Below, in pieces: positions 11,401 through 21,200 of a stretch of 64,000 bases of DNA. The position numbers and the translations under genes were made by a program. Source of the DNA: Naegleria lovaniensis (lineage: Eukaryota > Heterolobosea > Eutetramitea > Acrasida > Naegleriidae); assembly GCF_003324165.1 (NCBI RefSeq), contig NW_025407844.1, forward strand, positions 602,073 to 666,072, written 5' to 3'. The stretch's first letter is position 1. The number at the start of each line of letters is the position of its first letter. The notes beneath the pieces were generated by a model. It searched no databases. It saw only the letters and a program-made list of their open reading frames with translations, and was not told the DNA's origin.

Positions 11401-11921
11401 GCATTTCCAATTACTACAACATTTCACTTCCTGTTTTCCATATTGAAACAAGTGAAGTTTTGCCAAACTTAACAGAACGACTTACATTAACCGACGACAT
11501 CAGTTTTACCATTATTCAAACACACGACTCATTAATTCATGCTCAAAATCATATTGCGGCATTTTTGCTTAAAAAGCCCGTAGAATTTGAAATTAAGACT
11601 AATCATATTTCTTTGAGCAATGCAACCGTAGAGGTTCGCAATTTCAATGAGAACAATGAAAATGCATCTCGACATTCTGAACCAATTAACTCATTTAAAA
11701 TATTTGTGGCACCAAATCAGACGGATCCATTCAAATTTAAATTAATTGGACAATTTTCATCAACAACCAGCACCAAGCTTTATCAAAAACAAATTGCTGT
11801 GATTGTTGGAAATTATCAGTTGTTGTCACCTCCTTTTTACGTATTTGCAAAGAAAACAAAAAACCTCGTTTCGTATTCCCAGCTGAGCCAGGTGGTGGCT
11901 TCGTCTCAAGACATGCAATAA
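8481..11921 (+). CDS. Transposase, P-element/THAP9-like RNase H fold (DDE)
   Basis: 1146 aa from the ATG at 8481; an open frame extends upstream to 8379 but without ATG. In order it shows a region around HRWSPSVLCFAQDLLVIMG followed by a CNLVLPCSSTL segment, as in P-type transposases; IDAVDVTPHLG (candidate first Asp, residue ~414); CTVSDAGSANYKYF (second Asp, ~513) followed by HHCKNMRNAI, like the H-L-x-K-x-x-RN signature; a ~325-residue insert; then LLGTRSLEGFFGESR (candidate Glu, ~840), like the P-type LE-x-FFG motif. A ~300-residue C-terminal extension of unknown function follows. I see no clear THAP zinc finger at the N-terminus. A possible polyadenylation signal AATAAA overlaps the stop. 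The triad is inferred from motif resemblance only. The frame is uninterrupted, so the element could be autonomous. Confidence 0.75.
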   Translation: MLKHERNAFVGLLRPEYHVAIKTMLFAVHQYINVEHLIEDIIDQCGFHRKDFNTIHRHLELYFSYLITHNKRVPFVLYCCKFQVDNSTKIAQYVTDCIDPDEDSAIYNIYSDPKFQNQRQNQELTSEWINKLHFQGYLKLKECHDELMRIRQKRKHSKTSTACEDPPQTSTTSQRYSSSTIMKLLEPEKNVGVIELHKILDHGFAEDYITLSYSTKEQTAPYYMLQQLINNKFIPTHSSIVNTKSDTISHNFVDHADFKSQNNDDDSYYSECDIFDEDIQELKKLFFQVLGSRKLVPRTFFFTYLRDAFSQLICKDSRGHRWSPSVLCFAQDLLVIMGYNAYEALARGLKRGQEFEPSSERCNLVLPCSSTLDHHFHTASYGEGNTKLDKDDFDKLVEKMKVIENQNFGLVQIDAVDVTPHLGINTKLGLVYGANEGPLKISDCTALAQSPNFPPKGFLAEKIVQTLYCSINGEVRIPGNFKVCTTETEQTIRDTISEFRDTYTRNIVCTVSDAGSANYKYFTSSPNELHHFCYSHHCKNMRNAINGRPKLYPVATKVGAPNLQIARHSSACISSNDNGNGCHLMKIVIQRTQATNIPLSFIVNDKDTISFEWKEKEPRNFNSGGISFYHSSNDNELSVTLLSETLHTNIGKVCVANFSNQDIAVTKISCSILQRFELNTLDEIYRQQPLEWCKIVKRSSFIKYDDQSEDVLRDVCNLQLLEKLRLLNERTNYRYLGFYKYLKAIHDLFHVYDDKNHDGTSSHNLHEVLQVLKENLDYLNEWDTVFQDVIISNKNNNFTLSGTLTKNIIIHNIKTIQKLIRIIPQDAVFDLSLLGTRSLEGFFGESRDYSKRTTVLDYHRSYSNMKIKLVKKECVYLSYNNDRKRKYCDAPSQINQQILMRMTEKQFVDFNNERKQARESVTSISYSFTDQDLICAKDLQLRCLQHRVNSIRQSYHQSRHDYRAGFATDFMETSISNYYNISLPVFHIETSEVLPNLTERLTLTDDISFTIIQTHDSLIHAQNHIAAFLLKKPVEFEIKTNHISLSNATVEVRNFNENNENASRHSEPINSFKIFVAPNQTDPFKFKLIGQFSSTTSTKLYQKQIAVIVGNYQLLSPPFYVFAKKTKNLVSYSQLSQVVASSQDMQ

Positions 11922-12073
11922 AATGTCAAGCATTTTTCATCACAAAAAAAGTTCGTCCAAAAATTGGAACACGTTTAAAATTGTTCACCTATTTATTTCT
12001 TCCGACCACAATTACACCGTATTTTTCTAATCACAACAACATACCTCAAGTCGTTTTATTATTCATTATAGCT

Positions 12074-12121
12074 CCAGCAGAAGCCTTTGTCCTTCAACAA
12101 AGACAAAGCAGCTTTTGCTGG
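12074..12121. repeat. Subterminal inverted repeat (stem-loop) inside the transposon
   Basis: The left arm CCAGCAGAAGCCTTTGTC and right arm GACAAAGCAGCTTTTGCTGG are nearly complementary around a loop of about ten bases. It lies about 100 bp inside the right TIR and 150 bp after the transposase stop. It could be a transposase-binding site or a 3'-end/RNA hairpin. Confidence 0.75.
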
Positions 12122-12202
12122 GCGAACAACAAAAAGCTAATGTAACAAAAACACTGAGACGTAGCCCGAATGAACCAAATAAAGGAATGTTACACCAGCG
12201 AA

Positions 12203-12222
12203 GTGGTAGTTGGGAACGCCAG
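12203..12222 (-). repeat. Right terminal inverted repeat of the transposon
   Basis: The plus strand reads GTGGTAGTTGGGAACGCCAG, the inverted copy of the left end with two mismatches in 20. It is followed directly by the second GGAATTAT. Confidence 0.92.
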
Positions 12223-12230
12223 GGAATTAT
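12223..12230 (+). repeat. Right target-site duplication GGAATTAT
   Basis: Exact copy of 8331-8338, directly after the right TIR. The DNA-PKcs coding sequence continues at 12231 with GTG TTC TCG. Confidence 0.93.
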
Positions 12231-15200
12231 GTGTTCTCGAAACTTGTTGTAGAAAAATCAATTCAATATCCATACATTAGCGGATTCTACAAAATGTTAT
12301 CAGTGGCCATGAAGATTAGTGACAAGTATGACTATTTTGAAAATATCAACGACAAGAGTACCATCATGAAGTCATCTTCCACAATTGTAAAACAAGAATC
12401 TCAATCACTATTGGCTGAGAATGCTGCCCAAATGACAGATGAAGAAGTTGAAGATGATGAAATTCTCATGAAGAAACTCTTCATTGTCGATTACAATACC
12501 AAAGTCATTTGCTATCAATTACTTTTGAAGTTTGTTAAAGATAACGTCATTCAACGATTGCATGAATTCAAAGGAGAATTACTCACTAGTTGCATCAAAT
12601 TTGTGCTTTCCATGCCTAAATCATTTATTGATCTCAAATATTGGGTGCATCCATTGCAGTTATCCTTCGAGTTGGGCCTAAGTTATTTACCTCTTGCAAA
12701 CATCGGTCTTGAAGCCATTGAATATTGGTTGAAAGTGTTGCCAAGATCTGAACTTGTTGAAAAGTGCTTCCCTAAAGTTTTACCAAAATTAGATCCCTAT
12801 CTGATGGTCAAGCACAACAACTCTATTGGTGTGAGCGGTGACGACAATGATGTAGATGCAGAGGTGTCCGACATTTCCAAACTGTTGAAAGGACAAACCA
12901 AAACTTCCATCAGAAAAACCAATGATAACACTACACAAGCTAAAAACAAGCTTTCTAGTTTTGACAAAACCCCACTCAAGAAAGTACAATTAGGTATCAT
13001 CCGATTACTAGGAAAAATTGGAGGAGACAATGCCAATATTTTGAACAAGGCCGAAAATTCACACGCCAATGACGATATCATTATTACATGGGACACGGAG
13101 CCACGTGTGAAATTCTCAATGCCATTCCGTGATGTGAAAATGGAACTTTTCTTTGATCCTGTTTTACCCAGAATTACGGAACTTGCTGAAAAATCTAGTG
13201 ATAGACAAACCAAGATTGCGGCATGTGAATTCTTGCACTCGATTGTACTTTATATGGTTGGTAAAAATGCATATAGCCCACAAGCAAGACAAAGGGCACA
13301 AGAAATTCAAATGAAGCAACAGGAAGAAGATGAAAAGCGCAAAAACAAGCAAGATTCATCAATCAATGATGAAGAATCTACTGTAGTAGTCTCAAGCGAC
13401 CCAACCCCTTATTACAAAATCTATGAAAAATTATTTCCAGTATTGTTGAGACTTTCAGTCGATACTGAACAAGTCACCAAACAATTATTTGAACCTTTAA
13501 TGTTCCAATTGGTCCACTGGCTTACTCAAAACATGCAATATGAAAATAAGGAGACCATGGCTTTATTGGACTCAATCATTGATTCCATGTCAAACACTAC
13601 GGATGGAGCTCTCAGAGATCAATGTGCTTTATTATTGAATGAATTCTTGAAGTGGTCAGTCAAGCACGATCGTGACAAGAAATACATTAATGTGAAATCA
13701 CTTTTCCAAAGGCTATACAGCAACATCCATCATCCAAATTTGTTCAAGAGATTGGGAGCTGTTATTGCTTTTAACAGCATGTACAAAAGCTTTAGAGAAG
13801 TAGACGCACTCGTTCAAAGACATGTGCTTGATTGGTTACACAATGTGATTATCAGTTTAAAAATTATTGACAATGATTCAGAAATTTTAGAAAATCAAAA
13901 AACATCTCATTCGAGCTCCAACAGCACTGGTATCATTGAAAAATCTATTCAATTAATTGGACATATCGAGAGAATTGTAGTTCAAAAATCATCTCTTCTT
14001 ATCAGTGAGATGGATCGTAGAATTCACACAACGCTTGCTGATTGTGTGGATTGGATTTTCATGCAATGTGGAAACGGCGAGAGAATTTGTCGTGAGCAAT
14101 GCATGAGATTATTCCCAACGTTGTGCATGTTATTGCCTGGATTTGATACAGATGATGGCCCACGAAGATGGATTCATGCAAAATTCAAATCTGACGAATC
14201 GAGCGTTCTTCGAGTGGTAGACGTTCCTTCTTCGTACATTCCAAGCTATGGAGGTTCAATTAAGGTCAAATCAGAGAAAGAAGAAAAGAAAGTGAATATT
14301 GCTCTCAGTACGACAGCAACAGCCAATGACATTTCTTATTTTGAAAAAGTAATGGTTTGGCTTCAAAAGTTAGAGGCCTCTTTTGATTGTCTTTATTGGT
14401 TATTTAATCACAAATTTTTGTATCCTCACCAATTGTTTAACTTGGAAAAGGAACATGATGAATTGAATCTCGAAAATAAGAGAGCATCTTCATCTGGAAG
14501 TAGAGCTACAAATTACAAAAAGAGGAAAACAACTGATGACAATGACATGCTCGATGATGATGGAGAAGTGAGAGTAATAGAGGATGAACAAGAACATGTG
14601 GCCTCGACTTCATGCTCGATCATTGGTCACATTTATAACTTTATTGAAAAATTTGCTCTCAAAAAGACGAGTGAGTCATTTATTTTGATCAGTTCTTCCG
14701 ACTCAGAAAAGTATATTCACAGAAAGACCTCTACATTATTCAAGTTACTGAACTTCTTTGGTTTGATGCTTGACAAGTATCCAAGCAGTTTATTATCACA
14801 AAAAGTCACAGAGAAGGAAAATATTTTGGAGAACACCAAATTCCTCACATTATTATTCCTTTGCATTTTAACACCATCCAAGCAAGGCTTTAACACGAAT
14901 CAAGAGGAAGTGCAAACTATGCTACCTCGATTAACACGAAAGATTCTAGAATCAATTGTCACATATTCAAAGCATACCGCTAATGGATCAGCAATTATTG
15001 CTAAATGCAAAAAGATTTTGAATGACATGTTGTCACAGCTTGTTGAAAAACATATTCATCAATTGGATTTCACAAAATCAGTCAAGTTGAATATGGATGA
15101 TTATACATTCATGTTTAGAGGAATAAGACTTTTGCACAAATTAGATTATTTAGATGACGATGCCTTACGACCTCATTACTCATCAAAAAATGAGTTTGGA

Positions 15201-18200
15201 AAGAAGATTTTAGACAAGTTATTTAATCAACATTTTGATCCTTTAATGGGACCAGTGAATGTTATTATTTGCAAAGAAATGCTTCAGATGTGCTTTGAGT
15301 TTTCCATTGATGTTGATCATTTGTTAGATATGGTCACAAACACCACAGCTTCCTCTTCAGCCGACAACATTTTATCGAAGAAGTTATCCCAAATTGATTC
15401 TTCATATCAAATTGCAGGTGACGAAGGTAGCAGCGCAGAACATCATTCCAAACAGCCTCACAGAGTGAAGCCAACCACGAAAGGGGCGCAATTTTACAAA
15501 ATATTCCACTCAGAAATTGACACGTACATTTCTGAACACTTGGATGTATTTTCCAAGGCACTCCTGACACGAATTGCAAACATTCCATCACTCAAAGATC
15601 AGCACGAGCTGAACCATCACTTTTTATTTGATGTAATTCTGAGCGTGAGTTTGAAATTTTTAAGACTTCCATCCTCGAAAAAAGATAAGAAGTCGATCTT
15701 TGTGCAGCATGTATTGGATTCTTTGAAACCAGTTCTTGAAAAATGTAAGAACACTACCGATGACGATTACAAAATCAAGACCATGTCACTCATTGAGAGA
15801 CTTTTCGCTTTGGATGCTACATTAATATTGCAGCATGCCATTTATCAAGAGGCTATTATTGAATTCCTTTTGACATGTCTCAAAATCAAGAGAGATGATT
15901 CTTCTAGAACTTCAGAGAGTGAATCACCATCCAATCTATTTGATTTGAAATTGAAAGCCATTCGTATTTTGCCAGTCATCTTTAAGAACTCTCTACTGTC
16001 GTCTGAAAAGGACGAAGTAAAAGAAAAGTTCAAAGGAGAACTTGCACCAATTCTTAATCAAATCAAGAAAATTGTGATTGATGATTTTCCATTGAATTAT
16101 GAAGAAATAGAAGTTGAGTCAAGCGAATACGATGATCATGTTTCATTACTTGAGGACTTACTTTTTGCTCTTCAAGGATCTGATTCTGTTGAAGTGTTGG
16201 AACAAATTTTGCCACTTTATCGATGGAAAAATCATCCAATTCAAGAACGAATGACACAATCATTGAAATCCTTATTTGGAAAATTCACAAATGAAAAGCT
16301 TTTGAAAGCAGCCAATAGTTGTTTAGAGACATTCTACAAGGAAAGTTTGCCAATCGATATTCGAAGACAAGTGATTCAGTGGGTTTGTCTCACATGCCTC
16401 ACACACATGCCTGAACGAGTGTTAATTCAATTCTTTGAGGACAATATTCAACGATTAATGAAATCGATCGCAAAACCAACGGCTCTAAGTGAAGAAAGTT
16501 CAAATCCCAATATTGATGAACTCGATACAGATTCTGTAAAAGCTCTCTTTGTCACGAGAACTTGCTGTTACAATTTACTGGAAGCCATGTATCGTTTATT
16601 GCCTGCTACTGCTGTCAAGGAATTTATCAACAACAAGTATTGTGAAAAAACAGCAAACAGCAGTCAGCTTACTGGTAAAGAATTGACAGAGAAAGTTATG
16701 AGATCGAGCTTTGCTGCACGTTCATGGAAACTCAACGATCAAGAATTCAAGTTGTTGGGTCACGACTTGTTACTCGATTTTAGAACAAGTGCTTTCAATG
16801 TGCTTGCTGGAGGTGTGAAATGTACACAAACTCAAGAAAAGTTTTATACTGGATTTCTCTTCAAAGAAAAAGAGGATGATTTGTGGGAAAATATTGTCAA
16901 TCTCGATTGCCATTATAACTTTGAAATTGAGACCAATTTTGCATTCCATCGAAAAGCAGTGGATGAATTACGAGTAGATTCTAATCAAAAGAAAATTGAA
17001 TCACACGCTGGCACTCACAGAAAACCAGGAGAGCTACAAATCGGTTATCTTTCGTCACAATATCTTTCTGACAGTTCATTGAGCTCTAGTTTGCCAATTG
17101 CTAGTAATTTCTTTATTCCTGGATCGAAATATGCAGAAGAGGCCATTTTGAACAATTCATCAGAAGAAGAAGCATCATCGAACAAGCCACAAGATGTAGG
17201 TTCTACCTCTTCCACGAGCAATGACAGCAACACCAACTCTACTTTGGAAATGGACGAAATTAATGCTAATCCTTGCATGTCTGCCGTGTTGAGAACGATC
17301 GATCACATGGTCTCTATTTTCAAATATCCTGGCGTTTCATCAGATGCTTCATCCGTAACGTCCACCACGACACAAACCATGCCTTCATGGATGGGTGAAA
17401 TGCACAAAAAGCTAAATAACGACTCTACACATAGAAATATCAAACTCTTCATTTGCAAGGTCATCATTAACAGACCCAATGTGTTTGAACCATTTGCCAA
17501 ACACTTCTTCGAACCTATTGTGAAACTAATTTTGAGAGAAGAAGAGGAACAAAAACAAAGTGAAGACGTCTCTACTAGAGGTATCAACTACTTTATCAGA
17601 GACTTGTTAATTTTATTGTTGAGATGGAAAGACGTGTCTCCACACAAATCAGCACTCACCAAAGATTTAGCTTCCAAATTACTCGCATTCATGTTTAAGA
17701 ATTGTGCTCATCAAAAGAAAGTGATTCTGAGATCCAATCTTGAATTGATTAAATTGATGGTTGAGAAATGGAGAGAGGCAATGACTATTAACAAAACTAT
17801 TATTCTAGGATGGCTATGTCATGACGAATCGAAATCGTCAGCAAAATTAGCGAGAACAACAGGACTTCAACTTTTGGGAATCATGATTGCGAATGATATT
17901 CCAATCTACATGACCGAGACAGATTCCAATTTAGGAGTGAATGAAGAACAATTCTATGAGAAGATTCTCGATAATTTAAGCTTCAAGAACAAGGACGTTT
18001 ATGAAGCAGCTGCAGAAATTAGCGGAATGATTTTGAAGAGTCTTTCAAATTCTAAAACACATTCAAATGATAGTGTGAAATTGTTTGAAAAATTACTTCT
18101 TGCAAGATGTTTGGGAATTCTACAGAAAATGCAATACGATCGATTCTTGAATTGTCTCTACAAGATTGGAATTCATGATACTGGATTTATTGACAATTTC

Positions 18201-21200
18201 TTGCCAACCAAGATTTTGGATATTTTACCAAATTTATATGGTGTTTATAAGAAGACAGCTCTTCAATTGATTTCATGGAGAGCTGAACATATTACTGATT
18301 TGTATACTTCTTTGAAGCCATTCATTCGTCAACATTTACAACACAAAGATGAACCTACTCAATTATTAACACTTCAAATTGTTTATCAACTCGTGAAAGC
18401 AATTCCAAAAGATGACGTCATGCACTTTATGGAAATTATTACTACACATATTAACACGAGTGATGCTCAAATGATTGCAACATTCTCTGAACCTTGCCGA
18501 GAAAAGTATTATGACATTTTAATTTGGTTATTCGATAACAGACCTACCGAATTTAGAAGTGATGAAATGATCCGAACTGAGTTGCTAAAGGCCATGAATG
18601 ATCCTTCCGAAGACATTCGAAAGAAAATGCTCATCTTTTGGGATCACGAATCTAGATTATCCAACGAAAGTTTACGTCGTTTGGAGCAATCATTTACTCT
18701 CTTATTTTCACAAAATTTAGGTGACAAGTGGCTTCAATTTTCCTCATACTTGATTCTTCAATTATTACATCGTTCACCTGATTTTTCTGATACCAACGCC
18801 ATCTTCTCAGAGAGTCTTTCCAATTGTGTCTTTAAAGAATACAAGATTGACACAAGTTGGCAACATAGAAGTTTACCACTAACGGCCACATCCATTGTTC
18901 TTGGATCTGGAGTATCGATAGGATCTAGTTCCAAGAAGGGACATGGAACTGTTCAAAGTTATGCATCTCTTCCTTATGAATCTCTTGCATTGGAAGATCC
19001 CTATGCCACTTTGTCACAATCTCAACAAGTTCCAGCAACTATTGGTGTTGGAATGGTCAAGGCCACTCAAACTCCTCAATTTACTCCAACACAATATGCA
19101 ACAGAGACGTTGAAAGATATTCTTTCAGCTCCAAGTATGAGTCAAACATCACTATTGTTCACACCGTTCAAGTCTGTGACCAGTAATAATGCTCAAGGAA
19201 ATAGTGCAGATACCACAGGTGGAAATTCTGCTACAGCTGCTGGAGGAGCTAGCGGGGCTACTTCCGAGTCATTCCAAGGTCCATACTTGAGAAGAAGATT
19301 TTTAAAGTTAAAGGAAAATACCATGACACAATATCAAGCACGTAGAGCTGTTCGATTGAAGAGAGAAAAAGAAGCTTGGGAAACTCGACAAAAAATTGCA
19401 AAGAAAAATAAGATTACCATGTACAGAAAGTACAGAACTGGAGAATTACCAGATATTCAAATTGCTTTAAAGGAGATTATTACTCCATTGCAAGCACTTT
19501 GTCTCTATGATGTGAATGTTTCCAAGCATTTGTTTGTTTCGGTATTCTCTTCTCTATATCCAAATATTGCACAAAAATTGGATGAAAAACAAGCTGAGAC
19601 ATTGAAGAATAATATTCACACGACCTTCAATCAAATGTTAAAACAATCTGGAGATAGCTCAGTATTGATGTCCGCGTTAATGACTTTATGTCTTGAAATT
19701 TTGGACCTTCAATCACCTAAATTTAACATTCTATCACCCAAACTTGTTCGATCTGTTAGTATGCAAAGTTTTAACGTTGAATTAGGAATCCTATTGTTGG
19801 AATCTTTAATTGAAAACAATGCTATTGATTCTGGAAATGACGAAGACATGATTGATCAAGATCGAGACATGAGAGCTTACATCGACGCATGGATCGAATT
19901 AGGTAAACTATACAAATCCATCGATGAAGAAGATGTGGTTCGATCCATTTTCGAGTATCACGTCGCTCAACAAGAAAATACCAAGAGAGCTCTTTCCGAA
20001 GAATTAGCTGGTCGGTACAATAGCGCACTGAAAATTTATGGACAGGGTCTACAAGATTGGGATGCTGGTTGGAAATCTCATGATACTCCACCATTAGAAG
20101 AAGAAGTAGTCTTTTGGCGAGAACAAAAATTAGAATGTCTTAAAAAGATGAACCAATGGGATACTGTATTACAAGAAGTTGTGTCTGATTTGAAACGAAT
20201 GACCAAATCTGAAAATATCACCAATGATGAATCATCACTGATACAAGAAAAGATTTGGCAAAGTGAAAATAGTGACAAGCTGCTTTCCCTATTTTTGGAT
20301 AGTAATTTGAAACTGAAAGAACGATGGAGCGCGTTACAACATTTCATTGAAGTTGCCATGAGTTCAAACACAAAGAGAGACATCTTGGAGAGCAAGTTCT
20401 GTGATCGCCTTTCATTCTTGTCACTCTTTATTCAACAATATGAAAAGGCCAAGTCCTACATTGTGGATAGTTACGCCGAATTTTTACAAAGTTGGAGCTC
20501 ATTGTCACCGCTCGCTAAAACTGGTCGTCATATTTATTTGCAAAAACTTCAACCTCTTGTAGAAATTGAAGAATTTATTGATTTGTGGCAATCTCAAATG
20601 AATATGAAACCAAAGAAGTTAATTCAATTGTTGCAAACATGGAAATCGAGATATCCAAGTTCATACATTGATGATATGAACACGTGGGACAATGTGGTCA
20701 CCAATCGAAATTTCATGTATGATTTAATTTCACAAAATTTGGAGAACTTTATTGAAAAAGATCAACCAAAACTTTCACTCAGTGGAAAGTCGTCTTCACT
20801 TCGACCTCTCACAAGCAGCTTGTTAGGTGACGACCCAACGACTACACTTCTTCTCTCAGCAGGATCTCTTTCACAACAAGACTATGTGGTTGGTGCTACC
20901 TCTACTGGTTCATCTATTTTGACAATGGACTCTGAATCTCTCTCAAAATCTATTGCAAGAGAGAAGGCCATCATGTATTTGACCGTCACAAAAGCCGCCA
21001 GAAAACAAAAGAACAATACTGTTGCTCAGAGTTATCTCAAAATTGCACAAGGATGCAGTAAGAATTTGTTGACTTCAGATTCTAACAGTAGTGATGCAAT
21101 CGCTTTTGATTTTGAATTTTTCAAATCTCTTGTGAAATTATTGAAGATTAAGGCAACAAGCAAAGGATCGACTACTGCTGACACTGTTTCTGTGTTTGAG

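Larger units (their letters stand above)
8339..12222 (+). mobile_element. 3884-bp DNA transposon, P-superfamily-like, inserted in DNA-PKcs
   Basis: The element is bounded by near-perfect terminal inverted repeats (8339-8358 and 12203-12222, 18 of 20 positions matching, starting CTGGCGTTCCCAACT) and by the 8-bp duplication GGAATTAT. It carries one long transposase gene on the plus strand (8481-11921) and about 300 bp of right-hand subterminal DNA with a strong stem-loop. Removing 8339-12230 (3892 bp) joins the upstream frame (codon starts 2 mod 3) to the downstream frame (0 mod 3) exactly, so the host gene was intact before insertion. The intact ORF, matching TIRs and identical TSDs suggest a recent insertion. 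An 8-bp TSD fits the P, hAT or KDZ groups; the transposase motifs favour P. Confidence 0.93.

Noticed and set aside
8339-12222. The inserted block as a large intron of DNA-PKcs
   Set aside because: No GTAAG donor or AG acceptor lies at the exact junctions, while TIRs and an 8-bp duplication do.
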